A stretch of 64,000 bases of DNA, from NCBI RefSeq assembly GCF_003946505.1, contig NZ_RHON01000005.1, positions 62,001 through 126,000 on the forward strand, read 5' to 3'. This DNA is from Companilactobacillus mishanensis. Its GTDB lineage: Bacteria; Bacillota; Bacilli; Lactobacillales; Lactobacillaceae. Both the position numbers and the translations under genes were made by a program. Below are positions 8,469 to 17,519 of this stretch, one piece after another. Position 1 is the stretch's first letter; each line of letters starts with the position of its first letter. Under the pieces are notes generated by a model that did not search any database, was not told the origin of the DNA, and saw only the letters and a list, made by a program, of their open reading frames with translations.

Positions 8469-9074
8469 TTAATTATATAGCTTACTTCTAAGAATATAAT
8501 ACCCTTTATCTCGAGTTACAACTTCAACATTTTCATATGTTAGATCCATCAATTTCTTAGCAGATGGTGCACCCTGCTTTTTCTGCAAGACGATCCAGAG
8601 TTCTCCATTTGGAACCAAATAGTTCTTTGCTTCAGCTATGATACTGGATACAACTGACTTTCCAGCACGTACTGGCGGATTTGAAACTATCAAAGCAAAT
8701 TGCTCATCAATATTCTCATAGGCATCAGATTCAAATATTGTCGCATTAGTTATCTTGTTGGCATCAGCGTTCTTTTTTGCGAGATCCATTGCCCGCAAGT
8801 TAACATCTGTCATTACAACTTGTCGTTTGGGTTGATTCTTAGCTAATGACAGTCCTATTGGTCCATAACCACAGCCAACATCCAAAATATTGCCCTGTGG
8901 CACGTTTGAAAAATCGATGGCATCAATTAATACTCTTGACCCATAATCAATTGTCTGACGTGAAAACACTCCACTATCGGAAGTGAATTTCAAATTATTT
9001 CCTTTTAAATCGAAATCAAATGTTTTTAATTCATGTTCAAGATTTTCTTGGTTTTCAAAATATTGATTTGCCAT
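8469..9074 (-). CDS. RsmC-like class I SAM methyltransferase (YbxB type)
   Basis: A 201-residue methyltransferase. Motif I is ILDVGCGYGPIGLSLA and the catalytic loop is SNPPVRAG, the NPP signature of N-methyltransferases acting on rRNA bases. It resembles Bacillus YbxB, next to rplL in both genomes. The ATG at 9072-9074 is used because AAGGGA lies upstream; earlier in-frame starts would run into the rplL terminator. The exact rRNA target is inferred only at family level. Confidence 0.85.
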   Translation of the reverse strand: MANQYFENQENLEHELKTFDFDLKGNNLKFTSDSGVFSRQTIDYGSRVLIDAIDFSNVPQGNILDVGCGYGPIGLSLAKNQPKRQVVMTDVNLRAMDLAKKNADANKITNATIFESDAYENIDEQFALIVSNPPVRAGKSVVSSIIAEAKNYLVPNGELWIVLQKKQGAPSAKKLMDLTYENVEVVTRDKGYYILRSKLYN

Positions 9075-9097
9075 AATTATCCCTTTCCATTTGAGGG

Positions 9098-9123
9098 TAA
9101 AAAAAAATCCTCTTTCGAGGATT
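9098..9123 (-). terminator. Intrinsic terminator of the rplJ-rplL operon
   Basis: AAUCCUC-GAAA-GAGGAUU followed by a run of nine U on the minus strand. It lies 19 nt after the rplL stop. Confidence 0.9.
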
Positions 9124-9141
9124 AATTTTAACATAAGTTAA

Positions 9142-9510
9142 TTATTTCAATGTAACTGTTGCGCCAACAGCTTCAAGTTTTGTCTTCATTTCGTCAGCGT
9201 CAGCTTTAGCAACGCCTTCTTTGATAACCTTAGGTGCGCCATCAACTAAGTCTTTTGAGTCTTTCAAGCCAAGTCCTGTGATACCACGAACTTCCTTGAT
9301 AACCTTAACTTTTTCTTGTCCTGCTTCTGTTAATTCAACGTCGAATGAATCTTTTTCGGCACCGGCGTCGCCACCAGCAGCACCTGCAGCAGCAACTGGA
9401 GCAGCAGCTGTAACGTCAAATTCTTCTTCGATTGCCTTAACTAAATCGTTTAGTTCAAGGATTGATGCATCTTTTAATTGGTCGATAATTGCTTGTGTAT
9501 CTAAAGCCAT
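9142..9510 (-). CDS. rplL: 50S ribosomal protein L7/L12
   Basis: A 122-residue stalk protein. The N-terminal dimerisation domain ([20 protein letters not shown]) is joined by an Ala/Gly hinge ([15 protein letters not shown]) to the C-terminal factor-binding domain (KIKVIKEVR-type, [16 protein letters not shown]). The ATG with GGAGG upstream at 9508-9510 gives the usual length; an ATG 15 nt earlier falls on the ribosome-binding site. Confidence 0.98.
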   Translation of the reverse strand: MALDTQAIIDQLKDASILELNDLVKAIEEEFDVTAAAPVAAAGAAGGDAGAEKDSFDVELTEAGQEKVKVIKEVRGITGLGLKDSKDLVDGAPKVIKEGVAKADADEMKTKLEAVGATVTLK

Positions 9511-9552
9511 TTTGATTTCCTCCAAATTGAGTTTTATATTTTTATTTAATAA

Positions 9553-10059
9553 TTAAGCAGCTGGTTCGTCATCTTTCTTATCTGCAATTGCTTTAACAGT
9601 AAGAGCAAAGTCACGAACAGGAGCTTGTAATACAGATACCAACATAGATAGTAATCCATCTCTTGATGGTAATGTTGCAAGATCTTGAATTTGTTCAAGA
9701 GTAGCAACTTTGCCTTCGATCATTCCACCTTTAATTTCAACGGCTTCAACATCTTTGGCATATTTAGCAGCAACTTTAGCTGGAGCAACTGGATCTTCTT
9801 CAGAAAAGGCAATAGCTGTAGGACCTACGAATAAGTCTTCAATTCCTTCGATACCAGCAGCATCAGCAGCACGTCTCAAGATTGTATTCTTGACAACTTC
9901 CATGTGAGCACCTTGCTCACGTAGTTCAGCACGCATGTTAGTTGCTTCTTCAACTGTTAAACCTAAGTAGTCAACAACAACAACTGATTTTGCGTTCTTC
10001 AAGTTTTCAACGACTGCATCAACTTGTGCTTGTTTTGCGTCTAATTTCTCTTGCTTCAT
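9553..10059 (-). CDS. rplJ: 50S ribosomal protein L10
   Basis: A 168-residue protein that anchors L7/L12 dimers on the ribosome. VVVVDYLGLTVEEATNMRAELR and the KNTILRRAA motif are typical, and the C-terminal helix that binds L12 ends in KKDDEPAA. It is first in the rplJ-rplL operon, preceded by an L10 leader with an attenuator. GGAGGTGA precedes the ATG. Confidence 0.98.
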   Translation of the reverse strand: MKQEKLDAKQAQVDAVVENLKNAKSVVVVDYLGLTVEEATNMRAELREQGAHMEVVKNTILRRAADAAGIEGIEDLFVGPTAIAFSEEDPVAPAKVAAKYAKDVEAVEIKGGMIEGKVATLEQIQDLATLPSRDGLLSMLVSVLQAPVRDFALTVKAIADKKDDEPAA

Positions 10060-10110
10060 ATTTACGTTTCACCTCCATAATTATTTTAGTTAACTCTACG
10101 ATTAATAGGC

Positions 10111-10150
10111 TATAAAATAAAATCTCTGTACCCGAATGAGCACAGAGATT
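10111..10150 (-). terminator. Attenuator hairpin in the rplJ leader
   Basis: AAUCUCUGUGCUCAUUCGGGUACAGAGAUU followed by UUAUUUUAU on the minus strand forms a strong hairpin upstream of rplJ. It sits immediately 3' of the L10-binding motif, the position expected for L10-controlled attenuation. Its function is inferred from the family. Confidence 0.7.
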
Positions 10151-10154
10151 ATTT

Positions 10155-10215
10155 AACAATCTTCTGGCCTCGGCAGGATATTAAGACATAAGTCACCTGA
10201 GTCTTCGGTAGAAAT
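10155..10215 (-). promoter_or_regulatory. Ribosomal protein L10 leader (autoregulatory RNA)
   Basis: The minus strand reads UACCGAAGAC, then CAGGUGACUUAUGUCUUAAUAUCCUGCCGAGG, which matches the conserved core of Firmicute L10 leaders that mimic the L10 site in 23S rRNA. Placement between rplA and rplJ fits. L10-L12 binding would promote the attenuator downstream. Confidence 0.85.
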
Positions 10216-10259
10216 CAACTATTGTAATTTATCATCATTTTGGTTATTAGTCAATAAGA

Positions 10260-10940
10260 TTAAGCATTAATCTTAAGGCCAGGGCCAAATGTTGATGTCA
10301 TATTAACACTAACAATGTATGCACCCTTTAATGATGCTGGGCGAGCCTTCAAGATTGCTTCGTAGAATGAATCGAAGTTTTCTGCAAGCTTCTTTGTATC
10401 GAATGATGCTTTACCGATTGGTGCATGAATCAAACCATTTGAGTCAACACGGTATGCAACTTGTCCAGCTTTGATATCATTAACAGCCTTTGTAACGTCC
10501 ATTGTAACTGTACCAGTCTTAGGGTTAGGCATTAAACCTTTAGGTCCAAGAACTCTACCTAAACGTCCAACCTTAGCCATCATAGGTGGTGTAGCAACAG
10601 CAACGTCAAAGTCTAACCAACCATCTTGGATTTTTTCAACAAGATCATCTGAACCTACTAGGTCTGCGCCGGCTTCTTCAGCTTGTTTAGCTTGAGCACC
10701 TTCTGCGAACACGATAACCTTTTGAGTTTTACCTGTACCATTTGGTAGTACAAGAGCACCACGAATTTGTTGGTCAGCTTGTTTTGGATCTACATCCAAG
10801 TTAATAGCAACTTCGATAGTTGAATCGAATTTTGCGTAATCAATTTTCTTAAGTAATTCAGCAGCTTCTTCGGCAGAATAAGTCTTTGACTTATCTAAGT
10901 CCTTGACTGCGTCCATATATTTTTTTCCATGCTTAGCCAT
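10260..10940 (-). CDS. rplA: 50S ribosomal protein L1
   Basis: A 226-residue primary rRNA-binding protein of the L1 stalk. Family motifs include [27 protein letters not shown] and [21 protein letters not shown]. It is also a translational repressor of its own operon in bacteria; a GUGGGAG..GACCAC element lies 20 nt upstream of the start. GGAGGAA precedes the ATG. Confidence 0.98.
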   Translation of the reverse strand: MAKHGKKYMDAVKDLDKSKTYSAEEAAELLKKIDYAKFDSTIEVAINLDVDPKQADQQIRGALVLPNGTGKTQKVIVFAEGAQAKQAEEAGADLVGSDDLVEKIQDGWLDFDVAVATPPMMAKVGRLGRVLGPKGLMPNPKTGTVTMDVTKAVNDIKAGQVAYRVDSNGLIHAPIGKASFDTKKLAENFDSFYEAILKARPASLKGAYIVSVNMTSTFGPGLKINA

Positions 10941-10960
10941 GCTAAGTTCCTCCTTGCTTT

Positions 10961-10989
10961 GTGGTCCATTGGGGAATTTCCCCTCCCAC
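10961..10989 (-). promoter_or_regulatory. Probable L1 operator in front of rplA
   Basis: Minus strand: GUGGGAGGGGAAAUUCCCCAAUGGACCAC. The GUGG/CCAC ends pair and enclose a GGGG/CCCC hairpin, with an asymmetric bulge AAUG-A. A second copy of the same GUGGGAG..AUGACCAC frame precedes rplK. Binding by L1 is inferred. Confidence 0.5.
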
Positions 10990-11036
10990 TTGTTAAGAAT
11001 GCTTTCACATCCCTGTAAACTGTGTAAAAGTTAAGA

Positions 11037-11462
11037 CTAGTCTTTAACTTCGAAGCCCATACTTCTTGCAGTACCAGCGACCATACGCATAGCAGATTCA
11101 ACACTAGCAGCGTTTAGGTCTTTCATCTTGGTTTCAGCAATTCCGCGAACTTGCTCTGATGTAACAGTAGCAACCTTCTTTGTGTTAGGTTCGCCAGAGC
11201 CACTATCAACACCAGCAGCTTTCTTCAATAGAACAGCAGCTGGTGGAGTCTTAGTAACGAAATCGAATGAACGATCTTCATAAACTGAGATTACAACGGG
11301 AATAATCATTCCTTGTTGATCTTGTGTACGTGCATTGAAATCCTTAGTGAATGCAACGATATTGATACCGGCTTGTCCTAAAGCAGGACCAACTGGTGGA
11401 GCTGGAGTAGCCTGACCAGCAGGTATTTGTAATTTAACGATGTTAGCAACTTTTTTAGCCAC
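11037..11462 (-). CDS. rplK: 50S ribosomal protein L11
   Basis: A 141-residue protein of the GTPase-associated centre. It begins with [21 protein letters not shown] and contains [11 protein letters not shown] and the C-terminal rRNA-binding region with [10 protein letters not shown]. The start is GTG at 11460-11462 with AAAGGAGG upstream; this gives exactly the family length, while the upstream ATGs would translate the leader. Confidence 0.97.
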   Translation of the reverse strand: MAKKVANIVKLQIPAGQATPAPPVGPALGQAGINIVAFTKDFNARTQDQQGMIIPVVISVYEDRSFDFVTKTPPAAVLLKKAAGVDSGSGEPNTKKVATVTSEQVRGIAETKMKDLNAASVESAMRMVAGTARSMGFEVKD

Positions 11463-11487
11463 GAAACATACCTCCTTTGTCCGTGAT

Positions 11488-11522
11488 GTGGTCATGATGA
11501 GAATGTATATTTTCTCTCCCAC
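11488..11522 (-). promoter_or_regulatory. Probable L1 operator in the rplK leader
   Basis: Minus strand: GUGGGAGAGAAAAU..AUUCUCAUCAUGACCAC. The outer GUGG/CCAC and inner GAGA/UCUC helices flank an AUCAUGA-type bulge, matching the element in front of rplA. It ends 25 nt before the GTG start. Role as L1 feedback site is inferred. Confidence 0.5.
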
Positions 11523-11545
11523 ATGTATGTAAAACATACCGTAAT

Positions 11546-11574
11546 AGTGTAGCACGGCCTAGCAACTATATCAA
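11546..11574 (-). promoter_or_regulatory. Promoter of the rplK-rplA operon
   Basis: On the minus strand TTGATA (11569-11574) and TACACT (11546-11551) are separated by 17 bp, a good sigma-A promoter upstream of the rplK leader. Confidence 0.65.
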
Positions 11575-11586
11575 TAACAATTTATT

Positions 11587-12132
11587 TTAATTCTTATCAA
11601 CGTCATCAAAGTCAACTTCGGCGTTAGTCATACGACCAAACATGTCAACTTCAACTTTTAATTTCATATGTTCTGAATCGACTTCTGTGACTTTACCACT
11701 CATTTTTGAGAAAGCACCATCGATGATAGTTACTGTTTCTCCAACTGTGAAGTCAGTATCGTGTTGACGAGTACTGATACCTAAGTCATGCAAGATGTGA
11801 TCAATTTCTTCTGGTAATAGTGGTGCAGGTTTACTACCTGAACCGTGACTGCCGACAAATCCTGTAACACCAGGTGTATTACGAACGATAAACCATGATT
11901 CATCAGTCATTACCATTTCAACTAATACATATCCTGGGAATGTTTTCTTCATCTCAGTTTTCTTTTTACCATTCTTTACTTCTGTTTCTTCGTCTTCAGG
12001 AACAACAGCACGGAAGATATAATCTTCCATACCCATTGATTGTGCACGAGATTCCAAGTTCTCTTTAACTTTATTTTCGTATCCTGAATAAGTATGCAAT
12101 ACGAACCATTGTTTTTCGCCAGCTTCAGCCAT
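11587..12132 (-). CDS. nusG: Transcription termination/antitermination protein NusG
   Basis: A 181-residue elongation factor. The NGN domain starts KQWFVLHTYSGYENKVKENL, carries FPGYVLVEM and RNTPGVTGFVG, and is followed by a C-terminal KOW domain (FTVGETVTIIDGAFSKMSGKV). The ATG at 12130-12132 has GGAGG upstream. A promoter and an intrinsic-terminator hairpin lie between secE and this gene, so nusG may be expressed independently of secE and attenuated. Confidence 0.97.
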   Translation of the reverse strand: MAEAGEKQWFVLHTYSGYENKVKENLESRAQSMGMEDYIFRAVVPEDEETEVKNGKKKTEMKKTFPGYVLVEMVMTDESWFIVRNTPGVTGFVGSHGSGSKPAPLLPEEIDHILHDLGISTRQHDTDFTVGETVTIIDGAFSKMSGKVTEVDSEHMKLKVEVDMFGRMTNAEVDFDDVDKN

Positions 12133-12153
12133 AATTTCCTCCAAAAAATGTCA

Positions 12154-12185
12154 AAATAAAAAAACCTCGAAATAAATTCGAAGTT
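12154..12185 (-). terminator. Terminator/attenuator hairpin between secE and nusG
   Basis: AACUUCGAA and UUCGAGGUU form a 9-bp hairpin on the minus strand, followed by UUUUUUAUUUU. It lies downstream of both secE and a promoter-like sequence, and about 20 nt before the nusG RBS. Confidence 0.75.
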
Positions 12186-12200
12186 TTTCTCTTGGTTAAA

Positions 12201-12229
12201 ATAGTATCAGATTTCTCTGATGATTACAA
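12201..12229 (-). promoter_or_regulatory. Promoter of nusG
   Basis: On the minus strand TTGTAA (12224-12229) and TACTAT (12201-12206) are spaced by 17 bp, just after the secE stop. A start near 12194 would place the terminator hairpin close to the 5' end of the transcript. Confidence 0.55.
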
Positions 12230-12231
12230 TT

Positions 12232-12417
12232 TTATTTACCCATGAAGAAGTGTTGAAGAATTGAAACTAGTCCCCAGTCGATCAATGCAAAGAAGATAGC
12301 GTAGATAAGTGAAGTCATGATAACAGTCCACGTATCTCTTCTATTTTCTTTGAATGTAGGCCATACAACCAATTTCATTTCTTTTCTAACACTGCCAAAA
12401 AATCTAAATAGTCTCAT
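12232..12417 (-). CDS. secE: Preprotein translocase subunit SecE
   Basis: A 61-residue single-pass membrane protein of the Sec translocon. The conserved cytosolic amphipathic helix (FGSVRKEMKLVVWPTFKE) precedes one membrane helix (VIMTSLIYAIFFALIDWGLV). It forms the channel with the SecY product of 61967-63262. GGAGG precedes the ATG and it follows rpmG by 13 nt. Confidence 0.95.
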   Translation of the reverse strand: MRLFRFFGSVRKEMKLVVWPTFKENRRDTWTVIMTSLIYAIFFALIDWGLVSILQHFFMGK

Positions 12418-12430
12418 TTAGTCCTCCAAA

Positions 12431-12580
12431 TTAACGCGTTTCTTTATGCAAAGTATGTTTGCCGCAATGCTTACAAAACTTCTTTACTTCTAGTCGTTCT
12501 GTACGGTTTGGGTTCTCTGTAATTGTATAATTACGTGATCCGCAAACGCTGCATGCTAAGGCAACTTTTCTTAGTCCCAT
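12431..12580 (-). CDS. rpmG: 50S ribosomal protein L33, zinc-binding form
   Basis: A 49-residue ribosomal protein beginning [18 protein letters not shown] and ending HTLHKETR. Two CxxC pairs (CSVC and CKHC) show it is the zinc-containing paralogue. Its place just before secE-nusG matches the rpmGB position in Bacillus. GGTGA lies upstream of the ATG. Confidence 0.95.
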   Translation of the reverse strand: MGLRKVALACSVCGSRNYTITENPNRTERLEVKKFCKHCGKHTLHKETR

Positions 12581-12630
12581 ATAGTTTCACCACAATCTTC
12601 CGTATATCTAGCACGGTTTTTGTCTTTATA

Positions 12631-12659
12631 ATTGTATCGTTTTGATATAAGAAAGTCCA
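12631..12659 (-). promoter_or_regulatory. Promoter of rpmG-secE
   Basis: On the minus strand TGGACT (12654-12659) and TACAAT (12631-12636) are 17 bp apart, between the sigH stop and rpmG. Confidence 0.5.
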
Positions 12660-12675
12660 TTAGAATTTGAAAAAA

Positions 12676-13260
12676 CTACTTCTGTGTCAATTGACGTCTA
12701 ATTTTATTTTTACACCTACTCGATGCTCTAAGTAACTTTCCAATATCGCATTGTTGGCGAAGGCACGCATCCTCGACAGTAGTTTCTCCGAGTATCACTC
12801 GAAAAGCAATCAATTCTAAATCACTCAACTCAGAAATTATCGTTTCAACATGAGTAACGATATCCAGCATCTTAGGTGCCGGACGAGTAAGAAATTCAAA
12901 CATATTCTCATTCTTTTCCATGATTGATTCAAACGACTGAGTTTCAGAATTAGCACGTCTTTTGATTGCTCTTTGCGCACGTATTATCGACACGATGTGA
13001 TTATTGAAACGCATTTTGAAGAAGTTTGCAAATTTAGAACCATGATCACCGTCGTAAATCTTACAAGTTTGGTGACAAACTATATAAGCTTCTTGATACC
13101 AATCGTTACGATCATAGCCTTCGATCCAGTATATCTTGTAAAAATTATCTACGATCGGTCGATATTTTTTCATTAAAGATTGTAAAGCAGCCGAGTCATC
13201 ATTCTCTCTTACGAGTTGAATCATCGATAGTTCATTAGTGTTTATCATTAAGATATCCAT
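12676..13260 (-). CDS. sigH: RNA polymerase sigma factor, SigH/ComX-like
   Basis: A 194-residue alternative sigma factor. Region 2 is seen at about residues 45-95 (DRNDWYQEAYIVCHQTCKIYDGDHGSKFANFF) and a helix-turn-helix region 4 near the C-terminus (ATTVEDACLRQQCDIGKLLR-like). Position between rlmB and rpmG-secE-nusG is the sigH locus of Bacillus. In lactobacilli, homologues control competence genes, but a role here is inference. Two starts are possible (ATG at 13260 or 12 nt in); neither has a strong ribosome-binding site, suggesting low or conditional translation. Confidence 0.8.
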   Translation of the reverse strand: MDILMINTNELSMIQLVRENDDSAALQSLMKKYRPIVDNFYKIYWIEGYDRNDWYQEAYIVCHQTCKIYDGDHGSKFANFFKMRFNNHIVSIIRAQRAIKRRANSETQSFESIMEKNENMFEFLTRPAPKMLDIVTHVETIISELSDLELIAFRVILGETTVEDACLRQQCDIGKLLRASSRCKNKIRRQLTQK

Positions 13261-13336
13261 TCTTATTGATTACACGCTTCCTTTTATAAAGTACCATGAG
13301 AAAATCACTAATATAACCGAACGTCTGTTTACAAAA

Positions 13337-13365
13337 AAGCCGTTAACATTTTTAGTTAACGGCTT
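13337..13365 (-). terminator. Intrinsic terminator of the rlmB operon
   Basis: AAGCCGUUAAC/GUUAACGGCUU forms an 11-bp stem on the minus strand, followed by UUUUUU. It isolates sigH from the upstream cysS-mrnC-rlmB transcript. Confidence 0.9.
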
Positions 13366-13380
13366 ATAAAATATTATAAA

Positions 13381-14145
13381 TTATGCATTTCTTGAAGCAT
13401 AAGCTTGATACAAAAGTATCCCTGTTGCGACACTAGCATTCAAACTTTGAACGTGTCCGACCATTGGAATATTAAGTGTTTGATCAACTTGTTTTTGAAC
13501 AAGTGGTGAAACTCCTTTACCTTCGTTACCGATAACTAATGCAATTGCACCTTTGGCATTCCATTCACGATAGTTATCGCCTTCCATGGCTGTCCCAAAG
13601 ATCCAGACGTTACGTTTCTTCAAGTCATTGATCGTATTGACTAAATTAGTCACACGGACAACCGGAACATGTTCGATAGCTCCGGTTGAAGTTTTAGCAA
13701 CAACTGATGTTAATCCTGATGAACGATGTTTTGGAATAATGATACCGTCGACACCAACAGCGTCAGCTGTACGTAAAATTGATCCCAAATTATGTGGATC
13801 TTCGATCTTATCAAGAATCAAGATAAATGGATCTGTACCTTTTGCTTCAGCACTTTTAAAAATATCCTCTAGTTCAGCATATTTATATGGTGCAATATAT
13901 GCTGCCATCCCTTGATGATTTCCACCATCGGTTATGGAATCCAGCTTACTCTTCGGCACATCTTGAACTATTAAACGATCACGTTTAGCAATCTTAACAA
14001 CTTCACCAATATGCTCACTTGTTAGTCCTTTTTGGACCAATACTTTGTTAACACGCTGATTGGCGGTTGGTGATTTCAGCAACTCCATCACTGAATGATG
14101 ACCATAAACCAATTCACTTTCATCTAAGTTTGAATTATTTTGCAT
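13381..14145 (-). CDS. rlmB: 23S rRNA (guanosine-2'-O-)-methyltransferase RlmB family
   Basis: A 254-residue SPOUT-class enzyme. The N-terminal substrate-binding domain begins YGHHSVMELL; the trefoil-knot motifs are LDKIEDPHNLGSILRTADAVG, LVIGNEGKGVSPLV and IPMVGHVQSLNASVATGI. The ATG at 14143-14145 has GGCGGGTGAG upstream and overlaps the end of mrnC by 11 nt. It is downstream of cysS-mrnC as in Bacillus (YacO). Confidence 0.95.
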   Translation of the reverse strand: MQNNSNLDESELVYGHHSVMELLKSPTANQRVNKVLVQKGLTSEHIGEVVKIAKRDRLIVQDVPKSKLDSITDGGNHQGMAAYIAPYKYAELEDIFKSAEAKGTDPFILILDKIEDPHNLGSILRTADAVGVDGIIIPKHRSSGLTSVVAKTSTGAIEHVPVVRVTNLVNTINDLKKRNVWIFGTAMEGDNYREWNAKGAIALVIGNEGKGVSPLVQKQVDQTLNIPMVGHVQSLNASVATGILLYQAYASRNA

Positions 14146-14539
14146 CTGTCTCACCCGCCTCAACTTTTTCTATACAGTACTTAACTAATTCTTCAAGTCT
14201 TTCTTTGTTTCCTGAAATTTCTAAATATCCCATCAATGCTTCGAACCCAGTCGACATATGATAAGTGACGACACTCGTATTCTTAGCTTTGGTATATTTC
14301 TTGGCATTTCGTCCATTCTTATAAATTCTCAACTCATCATCAGATAATAGATCTTCTTCTGTCATGAGATTTATTAATGAAGCTTGAGCCTTTGCTGAAA
14401 CATAATGTGTTGCCCGTTTCTGTAATTCATTAACTTTGGTAATATTCAGGTTCAGCAAATGTTCACGAATATATACCTCATAAACAGCATCCCCCAAATA
14501 AGCAAGAGTGACGCCATTCAATTGTTCTATTTTAACCAT
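14135..14539 (-). CDS. mrnC: Mini-ribonuclease 3
   Basis: A 134-residue RNase III-like protein lacking the dsRNA-binding domain; it matures 23S rRNA in Bacilli. The catalytic signature is [18 protein letters not shown] near residue 12, with a second acidic cluster toward the end ([10 protein letters not shown]). It overlaps the cysS stop by 8 nt, indicating coupled translation. Confidence 0.95.
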   Translation of the reverse strand: MVKIEQLNGVTLAYLGDAVYEVYIREHLLNLNITKVNELQKRATHYVSAKAQASLINLMTEEDLLSDDELRIYKNGRNAKKYTKAKNTSVVTYHMSTGFEALMGYLEISGNKERLEELVKYCIEKVEAGETDAK

Positions 14540-15938
14540 CTATATGCCACCGTGTTCCCTGTGGAGTATCTTCAAGGATAACTCCCATATCTTTTAATTT
14601 GTCTCGTAAACTATCGCTTGTCGCAAAATCCTTGTCAGCACGTGCTTGATCACGTTGGTCGACCATTGCTTGAATCTCGTCCGATAATGATTGATCATTA
14701 TCAAATTTTATACCCAAAATACCACCTAATTCGGCAATATTTTTCAAAATATATTCGGCATTATCTTTATTTACAGATTCCTTCGAACTGTAATTATTAG
14801 CTAAACTAACCAATTCAAAGATGCTTGTTAAACCATTTTGAACATTAAAATCATCATCCATCGCCTCTTTAAATCCAGCAACGATTTTATTTACTTGTGA
14901 TTCAACATCCTTGTCAGCCTCACCATTAGCACCATCAATTCTAAAGTTCAAATTGTTATAGGCAGTTTTTATTTTATCGAGGTTATCTGCAGCTCGCTCG
15001 AGGTTACCCTTCGTGTATTCCAAGGGACGACGATAGTGGGTCGACGATAGGAAGAAACGCAGAACTTGAGGATCAGTCGTCTTTACCAAATCATGAACCG
15101 TTACGAAATTACCTAATGATTTACTCATTTTTTCGTTATTCTCAACAGTAACAAAACCATTGTGCATCCAATAATTAACAAATTTTTTGCCAGTTTCGGC
15201 TTCGCTTTGAGCAATTTCGTTTTCGTGATGTGGAAATTCCAAATCTTGTCCGCCACCATGAATATCGAAATTTTCACCCAAATACTTTGTAGACATAACA
15301 GAACATTCAATATGCCAACCTGGACGTCCTTTACCCCAAGGAGAATCCCAATTGATCTCACCTGGTTTAGCTTTTTTCCAAAGTGCAAAATCAATCGGAT
15401 CTTGCTTCTTATCGAACTCAGCTTCACCGATATGTTCACTTGCCCCTTGGACTAACTGATCAATATCCATGCCCGACAACTTACCATAATTCTTAAACTT
15501 ACGAGCACGGTAAAAGACATCCCCTTGAGATTCATAAGCATATCCTTTTTCGATAAGTACTTTAATAAAGTCAATTATCTCAGGGATATTATCAGTGGCT
15601 CTAGGATTAACGGTCGCACGCTGAACATTTAATTGTTCGATATCTTCAAAAAAGGCCGCAATAAATTTATCAGCAACTTCGGGAACTGTGATGTTTTCCT
15701 TAGCAGCCTCTTTTATCATTTTATCGTCAACGTCAGTAAAATTGGATACGAACTTAACTTTATATCCTATGTATTCCAAATAACGTCTGATTGTGTCAAA
15801 AGCCACGATCGAACGGCCATTTCCAATATGGATATAATTGTAAACTGTTGGTCCACAGACATACATATTTACTTGATCAGGTTGAATAGTTTTAAATTCT
15901 TCTTTTTCTCGTGTGTACGTATTAAAAATTTTCAGCAT
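14532..15938 (-). CDS. cysS: Cysteinyl-tRNA synthetase
   Basis: A 468-residue class I synthetase. C28 begins the zinc site, HIGN is at residues 37-40, and the other zinc ligands lie in WHIECSVM and [23 protein letters not shown] is the second signature. It follows gltX as in Bacillus. AGGTGATA lies before the ATG. No T-box is visible in the 84-nt spacer from gltX; an intrinsic terminator is. Confidence 0.97.
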   Translation of the reverse strand: MLKIFNTYTREKEEFKTIQPDQVNMYVCGPTVYNYIHIGNGRSIVAFDTIRRYLEYIGYKVKFVSNFTDVDDKMIKEAAKENITVPEVADKFIAAFFEDIEQLNVQRATVNPRATDNIPEIIDFIKVLIEKGYAYESQGDVFYRARKFKNYGKLSGMDIDQLVQGASEHIGEAEFDKKQDPIDFALWKKAKPGEINWDSPWGKGRPGWHIECSVMSTKYLGENFDIHGGGQDLEFPHHENEIAQSEAETGKKFVNYWMHNGFVTVENNEKMSKSLGNFVTVHDLVKTTDPQVLRFFLSSTHYRRPLEYTKGNLERAADNLDKIKTAYNNLNFRIDGANGEADKDVESQVNKIVAGFKEAMDDDFNVQNGLTSIFELVSLANNYSSKESVNKDNAEYILKNIAELGGILGIKFDNDQSLSDEIQAMVDQRDQARADKDFATSDSLRDKLKDMGVILEDTPQGTRWHIDG

Positions 15939-15955
15939 ATATTATCACCTATAAG

Positions 15956-15997
15956 AAAAGAGGTTGAGGCAAAACAATGTTTTCCTTCAACCTCTTA
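15956..15997 (-). terminator. Intrinsic terminator between gltX and cysS
   Basis: AAGAGGUUGA pairs with UCAACCUCUU, with inner GGAAAACA/UGUUUUGCC pairing, followed on the minus strand by UUUCUU. The stem spans about 18 pairs. It either ends gltX or attenuates cysS, whose start is only 18 nt away. Confidence 0.75.
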
Positions 15998-16022
15998 TTT
16001 GTACTAAATATCTTAGCACTAA

Positions 16023-17519
16023 TTATTTCATTTGTTCTAATGTCTTATCAATATTCTTCAATGCTTGGTCACGACCGAATAATTCGATTGCTTCAGCTAT
16101 AGCTGGGCCATGCATTGTACGTGTTGTAGCAATTCTAGCTGGCATGTAAAGTTTTCTACCCTTAACGCCAGTATCTGCACGAACACCTTGAATAGCAGCC
16201 ATGATTTGAGTTGCTGTAAAGCGTTTAAGATCGGCTAACTTACCACGTAAGTCTTCGATTGCTTTACGTGCATCATCATCTTCAAGCTCTTTTTGTTCAT
16301 CATCAGTCAATACATCTGGTTGATTGAAGAATACATCTGATAATTCAACGATTTGTTGAGTAAAACTCATTTGTGGCATATATAATTCTACCAAGTGTCT
16401 TACCCATTGGATCGTATCTGTATCAGGGTTTTCTTGAACGTGTTTTGCAACGATAAGGTTTTCGAGTGCCAAATCAGTTATTTCACTAACGTCAGCATTC
16501 TTAACATATTGGTTGTTGACCCATTCAAGCTTCTTTTGATCAAATTTAGCTGGTGATTTACTCAAACGAGTTTCATCGAAAATCTTGATAAATTGTTTGC
16601 GAGTAAATAATTCTTCTTCACCGACTGGTGACCAACCTAGCAATGTAATGAAGTTAAACATAGCTTCTGGCAAATAACCTAATTCACGATATTGTTCGAT
16701 GAATTGTAGAACTGACTCATCACGTTTACTTAGTTTCTTACCAGTTTCAGTATTGATGATCAATGTCATGTGACCGAATTTTGGTGCTTCCCAGCCAAGT
16801 GCATCATAAATCATGATTTGTTTTGGAGTATTAGCAACGTGATCATCACCACGAAGAACATGACTGATCTCCATTAAGTGGTCATCAACTACAACAGCAA
16901 AGTTGTATGTTGGCATACCATCACGTTTTTGGATGACCCAGTCTCCACCAAGTGTATCAGCAGCAATTGAGACTTTACCCTTTACGATATCATCCCATTC
17001 ATATGTCTTGCCAACTGGTACATGAATACGAACAACAGGAGTTAAACCAGCATCTTTTGCAGCTTGGATCTTTTGAGCTTTTTCTTCTTCACTCATTCCA
17101 GCAAATTCATATTCGTAATGAGGCATTACACCGCGTGCTTCTTGATCCTCACGCATCTTTGTAAGCTCTTCTTCAGTTGTATATGATTCGTAAGCTAAAC
17201 CTTTATCAAGCAATTCTTGGATATACTTTTGATAAATTTCCTTACGTTCAGACTGACGATATGGACCATAATCTCCACCTACATCAGGACCTTCATCCCA
17301 GTCAACACCCAACCATTTAAGGTTTTCAAGTTGACTCTTTTCGCCGCCTTCAACATTTCTCTTTGTATCAGTATCTTCGATACGAATAACGAATGTTCCC
17401 TTATGAGCGCGTGCAAATAGATAATTAAAAATTGCAGTTCTTGCGTTACCTATATGTAAATGTCCTGTTGGACTTGGTGCGTATCTCACACGAATTTTAT
17501 TGTCTGCCTTGTTTGCCAC
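16023..17519 (-). CDS. gltX: Glutamyl-tRNA synthetase
   Basis: A 498-residue class I synthetase. The HIGH-type motif is [20 protein letters not shown] (residues 13-32) and the KMSKS-type motif is [10 protein letters not shown]. The C-terminal anticodon-binding helical domain is complete. In Firmicutes this enzyme usually charges both tRNA-Glu and tRNA-Gln. The start is GTG at 17517-17519 with GGGGAG 9 nt upstream, inside the end of the preceding gene. Confidence 0.96.
   Translation of the reverse strand: MANKADNKIRVRYAPSPTGHLHIGNARTAIFNYLFARAHKGTFVIRIEDTDTKRNVEGGEKSQLENLKWLGVDWDEGPDVGGDYGPYRQSERKEIYQKYIQELLDKGLAYESYTTEEELTKMREDQEARGVMPHYEYEFAGMSEEEKAQKIQAAKDAGLTPVVRIHVPVGKTYEWDDIVKGKVSIAADTLGGDWVIQKRDGMPTYNFAVVVDDHLMEISHVLRGDDHVANTPKQIMIYDALGWEAPKFGHMTLIINTETGKKLSKRDESVLQFIEQYRELGYLPEAMFNFITLLGWSPVGEEELFTRKQFIKIFDETRLSKSPAKFDQKKLEWVNNQYVKNADVSEITDLALENLIVAKHVQENPDTDTIQWVRHLVELYMPQMSFTQQIVELSDVFFNQPDVLTDDEQKELEDDDARKAIEDLRGKLADLKRFTATQIMAAIQGVRADTGVKGRKLYMPARIATTRTMHGPAIAEAIELFGRDQALKNIDKTLEQMK

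Noticed and set aside
9221-9556. Plus-strand frame of 111 codons opposite rplL
   Set aside because: It is the mirror of the Ala-rich rplL coding strand; codon bias of rplL alone explains the open frame.
15939-16022. T-box leader before cysS
   Set aside because: The spacer has no T-box sequence or specifier stem, only a terminator-like hairpin.
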